From contig NC_089981.1 of the NCBI RefSeq assembly GCF_036417845.1, positions 28,805,053 to 28,869,052 on the forward strand: 64,000 nucleotides of DNA, in the 5' to 3' direction. Each line of letters starts with the position of its first letter. The first letter of the stretch is position 1. Of this stretch, positions 40,749 to 52,857 are shown piece by piece. The notes under the pieces were generated by a model. It ran no database searches. It was not told the origin of the DNA and saw nothing but the letters and a program-made list of their open reading frames with translations. This DNA comes from Apteryx mantelli (taxonomy: Eukaryota; Chordata; Aves; Apterygiformes; Apterygidae). Both the position numbers and the translations under genes were made by a program.

Positions 40749-43700
40749 CTAAAGAAAACAGCATGAGTCATTGACATATACTGAAAAACCAAGCGCAATC
40801 AAAAGTCACTTAGCAAATGTGTCTGGTTTGCAATGTAATTGTTACAGAGTGAATCTTCTATTTAATACAGCTAGAGATTTCCAATTAAAAGAATCTTGAA
40901 TGGCCAAAGGTCTTTTTTTGTTTTGTTTTGTTACTACATTGCATTTTGAGGGTTTTTTTTTTCCAAATGCTGATGAAAGCATTAACAAGGGTCATAATTA
41001 AATCTACTTTTGCCAGCTTTAAGTACATTTTCATTGTTTTCCTTTTGATATTTCTTATCACGTGTTGAAACCACTGGTTGATTATTTGACTTCATCGCAG
41101 GTAAGGCTTTTTTAAATTAAAAAAAAAAAAACACACATGAGAATGCATGTCAGAAATACTTCTAAAGATTTTCCTCACCAAGGCCTCGCAGAAACTTGTT
41201 TACTCCACTTTGTTCAGTGTCTGGAAGTTCTTCTAAATACTGTTCAACCCTCTGTTCAAAGAGGCCTAAGGAAGAGAGTGAAAAAACTGGGCTGAAAAAA
41301 GCTTTGTCAAGCTGAACCGATTTCCCCCTTTCCTTTATGCATTCCCGACTTTTAACTTTTACAATCACTTGTCTCTGCCTCTAGTACTCTAAAATTTCAC
41401 TGCGCCGTAAGGGCCCTTAAGGTTAGTAGGGGGCTGAACCTTAGATGTTATGCCAAAGGTAAAGGATTTATCTTTGCTCACGGCGGGCCACGCAGCACCC
41501 CCGCCGCTCCGGCGCCCACCTCGCGGGGCGCAGGATCCCGCAGCCTGCCGGTCCCTCGCAGCGCGGCCCCGCGGCAGCCTGCTCCGCGCCACCCGTTAGC
41601 GGAGCCGCACGCACTGCCACCGCCACCGCCACCGCCCGCCTGCCGCCCCAAGCGCCGCTCAGGCGCCGCGGCTGCTGAGGCCTCTCGGCGGCCCCGCCCC
41701 GCCCCGCTGCGGCCCCGCCCCGCCCCGCCCCGCTGCGGCCCCGCCCCGCCCCGCTGCGGCCCCGCCCCGCGCTGGCGGCCGGGGGCGCTCGCCCGTGCCG
41801 GACTTTGCGGCGGGCTCCGTCCGCGGGAGAAAAACCGGCTGCAGCCCGAGCTCACCTAAGAAAAGCTTTCAAATAATTCCGATTAACCCTTGGGTTAACG
41901 GAGCCTTATTTTAACGCGGCTTTCGCGTGCTCCCTTTGCACAGCGCTGGCAGGCAGCCCCTAGGCCGCTTCGCGTCCCCGAGGGGCTGCGCCCTCCTCAG
42001 GGCCGTTCCCTGGCGTGGCACAAACAATTTCTCCCTGAAAGACTACAGGACATTCAGATTCCTCTGGCTAAAACCTTCCTGCTATCATTACTCCTGCTGC
42101 CATCGAGGCCCGCAAGAAGAGCGCCATGTGCTTCTGGAGATGCGTTAACTTTTGCTTGGCTCTGACGCTGGCGAGCGACGCTGACTGCTGGATCCCTGGG
42201 AAACACAACAAACAGCCTGCGCTGCAGCAAGAAAAACCGCCCTTACCTTTTGCCCTGCATTTCCTCAGCTCTCGATCCTGGATGAAACCAGCAAACATTT
42301 GGGATTCCATGAAAACTTCCAAGAAGCGGCGGATACTCTTGGAGGCCACAGATTTACGGAAAGCCTCCCTTTGGAAAGCACGGTCTCCTTTTTCATTCTG
42401 GGTTAGGAACAGGGAATAATGGCCAACTGTCTCCACAAAGAATCGGATAAAAACCTCAGACACTAATCCATTCAGGGTGTTACATTCTGCAAAATAAGGC
42501 AGCAATAAGACACCAAAATCAGCCGCTACAAGAGCTCTCAGCATTGTCATCCAGCTCTGGGCCGGGTACGGTCATCTAGCAGTTACTGATGCTGGGCGAA
42601 TAACTAAAAGCAGTTGTACCAACTCCTTGAAGCCTTAGCTATCCGTCAGATAGGGAAAAGCATAACACCCTTATAATCAAGAGTGCCAATCTACATAATT
42701 GTGTTTCATAACCGAGAATCAACAAGAGCTACAGATTCTCAGGAGATAGCTCAGGAAATTAAAAAGTCTGCCAGTGCTTCATCAAAATTGCACCTCTGCT
42801 TTTAACTTTAAATCAGTGTGTTCTTGAGAAACTTCCGAACAGCTCTGACAGTTAAAATGTTTGCTCTGGGAATAATAAACCTTTACCAAGAACTGATCAA
42901 AAAGGGTATAGAATTTGCTTTTTTACCACTTTTGAGATATTAAAATAGTTTTACATATGTATAGCAAAGATCAGTAGAAATAAATTTCAAAAACTGCATA
43001 GAGGCCTGTTTCATACCTCTTCACCACAGGCATTTGAATTCACCGTAGGCTTTTTTTACAATTGCCGGAGAGAAATATGAACCTGCAGAGGCAATTCAGC
43101 CATTCTAGTATACAAAGTGCTTTCTGGAGGTCTCTGCTTCTCTCCAAACTCTGACACGCCCCTAAGCACCTATACTTACCTCGACTGATTTAAGGCCAAG
43201 TTGACTACAAACCTCTGTCTGAGCAAAGGTTTGGAAGTCTTCATGGGAGTGCATGTCATTCACAAAGAAACGTGAATAGGTTGCTGATAACGGATTACTG
43301 TTTGTTGATGCCATCAGTCCCACTCCCTGTGTTCTGAGATTATCTTTGATGTTGCAAAAGGTATTTGAGTACTGAAGGCCTGTCTTTCTCCTGGATGGAG
43401 TCACAATACTACCTACATGCCTATTTATACAAATCCTGTTTCCAAATGAACTTACCATCATCTGAATCACTATCTGAATCCTGATTTATCAGTTCATTCT
43501 TTCTCTCCAGAGCCTGCTCCAGAGCTGCTTGCAATTTTCTAGGCAATAGTGTATCTTCATCATCCATCTGACAGAAAAAAAAATTCTCTAGATCAGTCAA
43601 CCGTGCAGTAACTGCAGCAAATACTTTTTCAAGGTTTAAAATTCTGAAGCAAAGGCATTTTGTGTCTGCTATTGTCATGCCTACATAAATGAAATAATGA

Positions 43701-45933
43701 AAACCTATGTGTATCTATCATATATTTCCAAATAAAAGTTCATGTCACTTTTAATGACATTAAAAACAGAAAAGATAATCCACAGAGCAAGGTAAATATA
43801 TATAAGCCTGGAATCAGCTCTTTACATGACAAGTGTAATGTAGAATAACCTGACAGGTACAATAGAGTCCAGATAGTTGTTTTTACTAAATACACATCAT
43901 GCAAAGCCTAGCTACATGTATACACAGCTGTTCTAGTTGGTTTGGGAAAACTTCTTTAGTTCTTGGTAGTTCCTTTTATTTATATTCTGGTATATCTTGT
44001 TTCCTGTTTTTCCCCTGCTGCTCTCTTCATCTTATTTAAAGCTTGTTCAGGAAAAGTGAGCAAACACAAGATTGCTAGAGGTGCAACCACTATTCACCAG
44101 CCATATCTTCCAAGGAATCCTAGGAAAAGAATTAACTATCTGCCTAACCTGCAGATAGAACACTTCTGAAGCTATCTAGAGCCACGTTACTTTCAGGAGA
44201 TGGTGATCCTTCCTCTCCCTGTTCACAGGGCTCCTACTTTTCCTACCACACTAAACCATTCTTCACCTTTCCTCTTTCACTCTGGTAACTTTTCTTCTTT
44301 GTAATTTTTGTCCTTTTCACGTCCAGCAATGCTAGTTTTCTTGCTAACATGATGTTATGTTTGGATGTGTTCTTTGCACTGTGAATACATTTTTTCATTT
44401 CTTCTGACAGTAACAACCTCAATCCCTTTGGCACATCTGAGGAGCAGTACTTATTTGCAGATGAAACAGAAAATGTGAGTACATTTTTTCCTAGTCTCTT
44501 ATCCACTGCACAGTTCCTGCCAAATGCCTCTGATCAAAGAAACTTAGTAATACTATAGGACTAAACAGCTTGCTAAACTGGGTGGCAACATTTCAAGCTG
44601 TACTCTACCTGTCTGATGAATCGATCAGATCCCAGGTTAACCATCAAAGCCTAAAGAAAGAGAACAGTAAAGTGAAATATATCTTAAGTGTCAGGCAACA
44701 TTCATTGTGTGTACCTTTACAAAGAAAAGGATTATCTGAATGGTCCCAAGTCTCAACATGAATCAAATTCCTACTGTAAAAAAAAAAACAGGCTGTGTGC
44801 TTTTTAAAGCAGGAAAATGAAGTTCCTTCTTTAGAACTTAGAGTCTAATTTAATATAATTCAGGTAAAACAGACCTCACATAAAGGCTAATATGCAAAAA
44901 AGCTTAAAAGGTTAGGCAGGACATTTTTTTAACCTAAGCAAGTTGTCACTAATCACTTTTGTTAGTGTCCAGAAGAAAAGTATTTCAGAGGGGTGAAAAG
45001 ACTTTAAAGACTTCTGAAGGGTTAAAGTATGAAATGTTAATGATAATGAAGTAGCAAAGCTGAGAAAAGAAGATGGGAAGATGTAGGAAGGCAACGTTAG
45101 GAGAGTGGGAGGAAAACTGCAGAGATTTACAAGGGCCAGAGGCATAGAGAGCCTTGAAAGTGAGCACAAGAAAAGAAAATTTAATGGGAAAAATGACAGG
45201 AAAACAGAAGGAATAAAGAGAGTGTGGCTGTTAGGATTTTGGTGGTATTTTTCTAGAAGAACTGAAGATGTACGACTCTCATTTAATTTCCAGTATACTG
45301 TTAGCAAGGCCTCAGAAGTCAAAAATAGGCGTTAAAGGTTTTACTTTCTCTCCTGCCTGTGGCTGCATGAACAACTTTCATTAGCATTAACAGGTCTCAT
45401 AGCAGTTGGCATTTCATGTCTTCCTCCTGTCACTTCACTGTGTTGTTCCATATTTGAGAAAATCAGAACAAATCAGAATATTTACACTGTCCTTACTTCT
45501 TAACAAGGTTAAGATTCACTTCTCTCTGTCAAGGTGCCAGACACACGGAAGGAGTTGGACTAGAGAGAAAATGAAACTCTTTAACATCTGTCCACTCTAC
45601 TGCAATGTTACCAAGTGGTAGTTGAACATGAGATTTAGGCAGAGAAGAAGCAAAGAGGCAAATTAAAAGTTATGAGGACTTATGTGAGTATGCCAGACCC
45701 TGTGCAGAGTGAGACCAGCTTTACTCCAGGCAAGCAATTTGGTGCCAGCTCCTACCTCCTCTACAGGCAGCTCCTTCAGCTTGGGCAGAGAGCTGGAGAG
45801 CAGTCCCACCAGGAAGGGGGTAGGGCAGCACACGATGTCTATCATGGATGAGGGCAGGACAGGAATGAAGGTGTGCTGCCAGGAGAAGGGGTACAGCAGA
45901 GCCACCACGGCATGCGAACAGCTGGAGAGGGTG
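40714..45933 (-). CDS. DENND2B: DENND2B (ST5), 3' portion: end of cDENN, dDENN and stop; six exons
   Basis: Gene-level entry. DENND2B is a DENN-domain guanine nucleotide exchange factor for Rab GTPases (Rab13 is the best-known substrate) acting at the plasma membrane and trafficking vesicles. Exons 45933-45756, 44650-44609, 43567-43456, 42486-42247, 41265-41179 and 40748-40714 splice in phase to about 231 residues with a stop. The sequence closely follows my recollection of human DENND2B: TLSSCSHAVVALLYPFSWQH, ALMVNLGSDRFIRQ, MDDEDTLLPRKLQAALEQAL, then SIRRFLEVFMESQMFAGFIQ and the terminus GNKMKFLHKKN. Position next to RPL27A and TRIM66 separates it from DENND2A, C and D. The uDENN and first cDENN exons were not found to the right. 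Confidence 0.93.
41179..41265 (-). CDS. DENND2B: DENND2B penultimate exon
   Basis: 87 nt, acceptor tctcttccttag, donor gtgaggaaa. Encodes LFEQRVEQYLEELPDTEQSG and VNKFLRGL. Reading through the donor would give only GEENL and a stop, so the downstream splice to the last exon is needed for the conserved terminus. Confidence 0.95.
41470..41850. promoter_or_regulatory. Orphan CpG island with GC-box array inside a DENND2B intron
   Basis: A sharply bounded CpG-rich block in the 981-bp intron between the dDENN exon and the penultimate exon. It contains a CCACCG repeat (about 41616-41636) and a tandem array of Sp1-type GC boxes at 41691-41770. Islands of this type usually mark promoters or enhancers, but none is expected in the last introns of DENND2B. 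Long minus-strand frames across it are GC artefacts. Confidence 0.6.
41691..41770. repeat. GC-box tandem array
   Basis: About four imperfect units of the form gccccgccccgccccgctgc, 21-26 bp long, differing in the number of ccccg blocks. On the minus strand each unit presents consecutive ggggcggggc boxes, the consensus for Sp/KLF factors. Confidence 0.85.
42247..42486 (-). CDS. DENND2B: DENND2B exon: dDENN
   Basis: 240 nt, acceptor ttattttgcag, donor gtaagggcg. Encodes CNTLNGLVSEVFIRFFVETV, GHYSLFLTQNEKGDRAFQRE, AFRKSVASKSIRRFLEVFME and SQMFAGFIQDRELRKCRAK, the downstream DENN domain. Confidence 0.95.
42487..43455. other. DENND2B intron
   Basis: Short intron, nothing further recognised. The 102-codon minus-strand frame ending at 43162 has no support. 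Confidence 0.6.
43456..43567 (-). CDS. DENND2B: DENND2B exon: linker to dDENN with acidic run
   Basis: 112 nt, acceptor ttttttctgtcag, donor gtaagttca. Encodes MDDEDTLLPRKLQAALEQAL, ERKNELINQ and the acidic DSDSDSDD run. Ends in phase 1. Confidence 0.95.
43568..45755. other. DENND2B introns flanking the 42-nt exon
   Basis: Apart from the exon at 44609-44650 I see no further coding segment. An 87-codon minus-strand frame at 44243-44506 is lysine-rich and lacks homology. Confidence 0.55.
44609..44650 (-). CDS. DENND2B: DENND2B short exon (14 codons)
   Basis: Exactly 42 nt encoding ALMVNLGSDRFIRQ between acceptor ctttctttag and donor gtagagtac. It is too short to stand out as an open frame. 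I found it by looking for the segment that human DENND2B has between the cDENN and dDENN exons; the translation is identical to what I remember. Confidence 0.95.
45756..45933 (-). CDS. DENND2B: DENND2B exon: cDENN segment
   Basis: 178 nt, acceptor ctctctccgcag, donor gtaggagct. Encodes TLSSCSHAVVALLYPFSWQH, TFIPVLPSSMIDIVCCPTPF and LVGLLSSSLPKLKELPVEE. The PSSMIDIVCCPTPFLVG part is the signature of the central DENN domain, the catalytic core with the exchange surface. It begins with the last base of a split serine codon, so a coding exon must precede it. Confidence 0.95.
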
Positions 45934-47639
45934 CTGCGGAGAGAGGAACAGCCACATTAAGAACATAGCTGGTTCTTAATCCAAAACACCTACCACCTGC
46001 TGATAAACATAATGTTTTAAAATGCAAGTGCCCCAGTTTCCAAGGATGCCTTTCAACGTGCCAGTTCTGGCTTAGGACGTGCTGGGTCCTGTTCCAGGTC
46101 GTACCCCATCTATACTGTGCTGCGTGGTGACTCCTCCTCTGTCTTTGAGGTGACTTGAAACTGAAGCTAAAAGACTGTAGTCCATTTGTTTCATTACAGC
46201 AGACAGGAAACACTTTGATCTACAAAACAAGGCTGATGTTCCCAACAGCCCTAAATAGCAGCAACTTCTAATGATGATTAAAATAAAAAAGCAGCTTCAC
46301 TTCTTAGCTGTTATGACCATGTCAATAGTAACAATGCATAATACTGATGTCCTTATGTCAAGCACTAATGCACAAGTAAGAGAAAATGAAAAAAAAAACC
46401 CCGAAACAAAATATCCTAAAGAAAAATTCTGCCACATTTTTTTCAATACTTGTGACAAAGGAAATCTAGCAAAAGCAACACACTTTTCAAAGTTTGTATA
46501 TTTTTGTGAAAACAGCGTATTGTTATTGCAATACATTTTGATGAGGTTTATTGCTCAACGCTAGGTATAATGGTATTAACCCTGCTCAGTAAACTGCTCT
46601 GAAATAAACATGTATCTCCTAAATATCAAAGGTTCATATCAGTTGTGGAAAATGTCTCAATTTCATTGTCCTTCCATCTACTGAACCTTTTACAGTCAGG
46701 TAGTTTCCAAAAGTTGGAAATAAAGGAACATCCTTATCAAGCTAGCTTTAGCAGCAGGGGAGGAAAGACAGGCTCTTCTTTTCAAAGCTTTGATTTTGGC
46801 CTGAGTTACAATGTCTGCTTTTTGCAAGCTGAACATGACAGAATTTTGGAATTTTACCCAGCCCAGCATGACTGAGCTAGTTTTCTTACAGTGCAAACTT
46901 CAGCCGTGCTTAGCGTAGCCACACAGAACTATAAATAACTAGTAACTTCAGAGCTATTACTGCTTAAGAATACTGGGGGGAACTGCTGATCTCTCTTACT
47001 GCAAGACTTCTCAGGAACTTTAGGTGGCATCAGACCTCCACTGGAGTAACTCTCACACAGCTTTTTAGTTGTGGATTATTCCAAGGACAGAAGAAACGTT
47101 TCACCTGCTTGTTTGCTTTAATGATTACCCTTCGATGTTTACTGAATGGTCAAAGCAAGAATTAGAGAAAAAAGAGAGAAAAGGGTGGGGGAAGAGCGAA
47201 TGTTTGTCTTTTACTGTAAGTGATCTGTAGGGTTTTTACTTGATACTTACTTAAGATCTATTAGTCACAGCATGTTTTTATAATACATGCAACCTGACAC
47301 AGGTTTCTTATAAAATGATATGTTTTTATAATTTTTATACAGCATGTGATGGTGCTGCCATTGACTCATATTTTGGTCTCCACAGCGCATGCAATAGCAA
47401 GCATAATGTTGTGTTTCTGAAGACCTGGGGAGCAGCATGACAGAGACTCGCAGCACAATTCTCAAGTTCACTCTCATGACTCCGCAGTATTTTCAACTGT
47501 TACAAATTCAGTCATCATAGAAAAGTGACTAAAAAAAGAACCACATTATGCTAAAAGGAGGAAGACAAACATTCTTGTAATATTTAGTTAATATTTTTTC
47601 CTTTCTATAGAATGCCCTTTTGTAACTTGTTCCTTTAGA

Positions 47640-48050
47640 TGCAGTGCTGTGACGTAAATCAGCCCCTACATGCTCTGGTGCGTGCTATTCCCACGCTGGG
47701 GCAGCCTCGGGCTCCAGCCCAGGACACTGGCTTCTCCCCGGAGCCAGCTGGGAGAGGGCGGCAGCTGCGCACAGGTAGCGGTCGTGCGGGGTGTCCTGCA
47801 GCAGCCCCTGCTCTGCCAGCCTCGCGCAGGTCACGCGCTTGCCCTTGAGAGCAGCTCAGTCGGTCCACTTTAAGGCTCTGCACACGAGTTTTTCAAAATT
47901 CAGCCTCGGGAAATCCTTCCCTGAGAGAAGTCCCCGGCTGCCCACCCATGAAACACTCGCTTTTAAATTCAACCTCCCAGGAGTTTCCTTCAAGCCCCCA
48001 GGGCCCTGCAGCGCCCTCCTTCACGTACGCTGCTCGCGGGGAAGGCGGTG
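47640..48050. promoter_or_regulatory. GC-rich segment, weak CpG island candidate
   Basis: Base composition rises with moderate CpG content compared with flanks. It adjoins, on its right, a candidate minus-strand exon at 48069-48115. No promoter motif is decisive. Confidence 0.3.
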
Positions 48051-48068
48051 GCAGTGATGCACGCTTAC

Positions 48069-48115
48069 CTGACACCTGCCTGAACTCTCTTCCTTGTACA
48101 AAAGTGCCCCTGCCT
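48069..48115 (-). other. Candidate small exon upstream of the DENND2B tail
   Basis: 47 bp between the acceptor ttctttctggctactgtag and an excellent donor gtcag/gtaagcgtg. One frame (RQGHFCTRKRVQAGV plus AG) is open and supplies exactly the two bases needed by the split serine codon at the start of the DENND2B exon at 45933. It does not resemble the human DENND2B residues at this place, so it would belong to an alternative 5' end or be non-coding. Confidence 0.35.
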
Positions 48116-48759
48116 CTACAGTAGCCAGAAAGAACCATAATTAGAAAGGACACATTTCTTTGACTCCTGCGTGAGTCTTTACACACCTTTACAGTATGTA
48201 AGGTCAAATTCCCAGGTGATGGTTGTAAGGGGACCTCTAGCTTCAATCTCTAAAGTATCGTTCAAATCCTTTTGAAAGGGTATTATCGTGAGAAATGTGT
48301 TTGGTAAATTAAAAAAGAAAGCCCTACCCTGGGAAACTAAGTCTGCTCTACTTTTTCCTTTCAAAAGATTTGCAACCCACACACTGTCCCACTGTCCTTG
48401 TTTATGAGAAATGCAAAGTAAAATCAGACTGTTTATTTTCTTTAAGGTGGGTGAAGCACAAAAAGTAAACCAACAGAATACTCACAGCAATTAGATTTTA
48501 AAAATATTTTCATTTGTAATAGTCCAGGGCAGTTTTGATAATACAGAGAGAAGGTTTCGAAAGAAGAGTTTTTTCATTTAGTTTATGCATTTTTACAGGA
48601 ACATTGCATAATGTTCTAGTCATCGTTTCACTGGAAAACACTTCTTATATTACCTATTTACAGGTAATTTTATACATGGGCATGAGAAATGAAACTGTGG
48701 CCCGAGTCACGTACTGACGAGGAGCATAAAACATCGCCTGTTTCAGCGAGGACAAGCTG

Positions 48760-49010
48760 CAGGAGCCATCGCAAGGGGGAGACGCCGTATGACGCCAGCG
48801 GCCAGCTACCCCGTGACAGCAGGGAGCCAGCCGTGCCCCCGGTCCCCGCTCGCCCTGCCGCCGCTGGCGTACGGCTCGCTCCCGCCACCGCTCGCTCGGG
48901 TAACGCAGCTGCCCTGGCGCCGGCACAGCCGCCGCCGAGCTCCCGCCCCGCTCCGGGGACGCCCGTCGGCCTCTGCCAGCCTCAGGTACCTCACGGCTGC
49001 TGAGCTGCTC
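48760..49010. promoter_or_regulatory. CpG-rich island, possible internal promoter
   Basis: About 250 bp rich in CpG with several ccgccgc and gctcgctc motifs, in otherwise AT-rich sequence 3 kb upstream of the first DENND2B exon seen. Position relative to the candidate exon at 48990-49133 (island mostly downstream, in the first intron) is that of a CpG promoter. Confidence 0.4.
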
Positions 49011-49133
49011 TTGGGAAGAGGCTGCCTTCAGTTTAAACCCAGCGTGTCTGCCTGGTCTACGAGGTACAGACTGTCCTGCACGCACACTGAACTGCTCGCA
49101 TTGCATAAGTCTACTAATCATAACTGACTGCAT
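48990..49133 (-). other. Candidate alternative first exon in a CpG island
   Basis: From the ATG at 49133 a 48-codon frame (MQSVMISRLMQCEQFSVRAG ... SQEQLSSRE) runs to the donor gtgag/gtacctgag at 48989. Its phase (0) fits the candidate exon at 48069-48115, and through it the DENND2B exon at 45933. I recognise no domain. It could be an internal start for an N-terminally shortened DENND2B, or coincidence. Confidence 0.3.
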
Positions 49134-52100
49134 AAAGGTGGCTGTCTTTGTAAGTTTTGCAGGATAAGGGAGGGGTATGGCTATTACACAGTCAGACTAC
49201 CATATGGCACAAGCCACAGAATTCAGCCCTTTACTCCTGTACTCATCCCAGTAATTTGCACAGTTAAAGCGAAATTAGTGAACAACTCCTAGAAAAACAT
49301 TGAGTTTAAAATTGATTTCAAAAGACAGAGAATCCACCACTTCCACTTCTGCTTTTTCTCCATGGTTATCACCTGTTAAAAGTTAAATGTGTGCTTACTT
49401 TTATTTGGAATTTGCCCAGGTTTTGGTTCTTGCTGTGCCTTTTATTTACTAGATTAAAAATACTTCTTTCCCACTCAAAGCCAATTTCTCTTCTTCTGGA
49501 GTATTTTTTTTTCCCAAATCATTTTCTCATGATAGCACGTACAGACTCTTCTGTGTCATGTACTTGGCTGCAGAGATCCAAGGCTCAGACTAACAACAGA
49601 GGTACAGGAATTTAAGAAATGACCATGACTCTGCTAAATTGTGGTGATAGCTTGTGAAAATGGCCTAGGTCCCCGTCAAAAGTGAGTTAATGTGACTTAA
49701 CTATGTCCCTTAATGGAAGAAAGATAATCTAATTGATGTTACCACTCACCTTCTGCACAGACTGCAGCACATTCACTGCTGTTACAGCTCAGCCTATGCA
49801 CAGCAGCTGGCTAAACTGGCATAATTTGACTTTAGATCAACAAAGATAGATTTTGCCACAGCGAAAGACATACTACTTCTTTAAGTAGAGGCTCTTGAAG
49901 CATCTTTATTCTCAAGACTATAGGATATATCTATTTCTCAACCACCCCTCAGTGAAAAGAAAAATATATTTCTGGAAATACTGAATTTGGTATTGTCAGA
50001 TACTAGCTTTGTAATCAGTTTAGTCAAGGAGAATGAACATCTATTATCCAGCAGATAGAAAGACGTCTGCTATTAATTTCTGTGTTGGTCAACCAACAAA
50101 TAACCCCAAATCTAAGCCATATTACTAACTAGTCACCAATATGTAATCATAGCAGAGTTAGCATATTCTCAGGAACAGACTTTGTTCGCAGCTAACAGTG
50201 AATGGATACCGTCCTGGATCGGGGAGTGTTGCCAGCGCAGGTGCTAGTTCTGCGTGCTTCTGTTTCTGAGGGCTGCAGCTCCTTGCGTACTGCAAGTCAC
50301 CAGCTCTCACGAAATGTCAGAAGTCATTCTGAATTACACATACTACTCATATTGGAAATAATTCTCCAGGTACAGTTGATAACTCTTATTGTTGCTAACA
50401 ATTTTTGGTTTTTGTTACAGAGAAAAAATTGTATTCCTTCTCATTCCCCTCTCCAGCACTATCTCTCACAAATTTGAGAGTCTCAGGCTGCGAGTGCCTC
50501 CTACATCTAGGACTGCGCCTCTAGTACAACAGCCATGTGCCAGTGGGCCTCCCCGCAGTCACCTTGCTACTCTGGGCATGTCTGCACAGGGCTTTGGGCA
50601 GCTACACTGAAAGGGGAGGCACCTGCACCAGGAGAGCAGTGGGCCACCACCTGCTGCAGGGCCAAACCCCACACCGGCTCCGGCGCCCTGGCGGCTGGTG
50701 CCAGCTCTGCGCTGTGCAGATGCTCCAGACCAGGCACATGACTGGCACTGATTACCAGAATCTGGTTCCCTCCATTTCCTTGAATGGAGAAATGTAGCCA
50801 AAAATGTAAATTCACAAAGAAGTAAACATGGCCTGTGTTTACTTTTCCACAACCTTTTTATGTTTCTCATTTCTCCCTGCTGATTTAATTATGTTACTCT
50901 CTTCACATTTACTGAACCCTTTCATCCGTCGTTTTTAATGCGTACATGCTCCAACCCACAACTGCTCCATGAGCAAGTTACCTTCCTGCCCCACAACCCT
51001 TCCTCCCCACGGTCCGGTTGGAGCCTGGAGGCTCTGTCGTTTCCAGGCGTGACACCTCGGCTCAGGTGCAGATTGCACACCCACACGTCTACTCACAGGC
51101 CACAGCAGTGCTTTCCTGGGGTAGCTCCTACCCTTGTGCCACTGATAAACTCCACAGCAGACACAGCTGCTTGACACTTCCCTCCTACACTCCTCAACAC
51201 CCCTCTAAATCTTGGATTAACTCCAGTCTCCGAGAGAGAGTGAGAAAGAGGGAGAGATCTGTGGCAACTCTGCAAGATAAAATAAAATGGTCTGAAAGAT
51301 TTGCAGAGGACTCTCTAAAAGACACTGGGAAACGATTACAAGGCTGAGAGTTCAGGTGGTCTCCTCCTCCAACACACACAAAGTGCAGAGGCAGAGAGGA
51401 AGGACAGAACAGACTGCTTGAAAGGCATCACATAAAGAGGGGAAAATGGAAGGAAAAATCGAAGCAGACTGCTACCATTTGAATGGGAGATGGAGTGCAT
51501 GTAAAAATGCTGTTACTACTCATGCTGGCACTAAAGCAGAACTCCACTGTGCTGGACACAGTACGCACCTGCACTTTGAGAAAATAAAGGCTTCTCTCTA
51601 GGAAAGCTCCAGGTGGATAAAACTAGGTAAGAGCAACAGTTTTATTCAGGTGGATAAGAGCAAGTAATAGCATCAGGGACGAGACAGAAATGAAAATATA
51701 CCAGTATCCATACTCCAGCTGCCTAGCCATTATCAGCTCTTTCAGGCTTTCTGCCAGAGGTCAGCTTCCAAGGAAGCACCTGAAGACCCCTGGGCTGTTT
51801 GAAAAGCTGGGTGACCAGGGAGGCCATTACCCGCAGGCACAGCGGGTGCAGTCAGCGTGAGGACACCCGCTCCGCACTGCGCAGTGCGCACGCTCAGCTG
51901 CAGCCCCTGCCCCAGCCCCGGCCCCAGGCACCTCTTCCTGAGGCTGCGTTGCACCCCGGGCCCCCCAGCATCAATGGCTTCTGCTTCGCTCCAGGGACTG
52001 CTGTGCTGTGAGGATGCATTTGCTTTAACCCTGATACCACCAAATAGACCAGGGAGGAAGAAAAGAGAATTCAGGTTTCCATCTTTGATACAACAGTGCA

Positions 52101-52857
52101 GGACATTTCCATTTTGCCAGGCAACATTAGATTGTCAGACATGCTGGCATTTCTACATATGCAAAATTATTGCTGATCGTGTCTCATTTGATCACTCTAG
52201 GGCATTGAAAAGGAAAAAAATCTGGAATTCATTTCTTTTGACTCAAACCAAAGAAATGACATGTTTTGCAGAATTGTAGCAAGAAGACCTACTGCATGAA
52301 CAATTCAAAATAAAATCATGTGAGTCATTGTTGCTGCAGGAAAAAAGCGCATGGTGATGGAGCAATCTGATTGCCTGGCTATGGCCGTGAGAAAAGGCCC
52401 CAAGTCACAGAATGTGCTAGCACAGGCCTTCCCGAACAATAGCGACATTCAGGGGCGCAGCGTCAGGCGCAGGCATGGCAGGGAGCGGGCTGTCACAGAA
52501 GACGACTGCAGGAAGCATACGGGGTAACCTTCTGCACAGGAACAACATGAGGCAATAAATAGCTTTGTGCTTGTAACTTAATACTGAAGCGAAGCTGAAA
52601 TGAAGATGCTTGAGAATCAAGGCTGTCATGGGTAACATCAATGCTGATTAGAGTTTAAAAAGATACCTCTATACATTCATGCATAAGACCTGCAGTTACT
52701 CATGGGTCTGGGAAACCTGCCTATTAGTAGTGTAGCTTTCTTTTGGAAGGCACTGTTTTCACATGAGCAGGATTCAAAAGTTAACACTTTTCCCTGAATT
52801 TTTTAAGTTTGTGTGTCTGCCTCTGGATAACTTTTTCTGTTTTCCAATTTCAGGCAA

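Noticed and set aside
41389..41855. Minus-strand 125-codon frame with repeated GPQRGGA-like units
   Set aside because: The apparent protein repeat is only the translation of the GC-box tandem array inside an intron.
44243..44506. 87-codon minus-strand frame between DENND2B exons
   Set aside because: Lysine/serine-rich, not part of DENND2B, with no matching splice sites; the neighbouring conserved exon is the 42-nt one at 44609-44650.
48654..48989. Continuation of the 159-codon minus-strand frame past the donor at 48989
   Set aside because: This part runs through CpG-rich DNA where frames stay open; only the segment before the donor was considered as an exon candidate.
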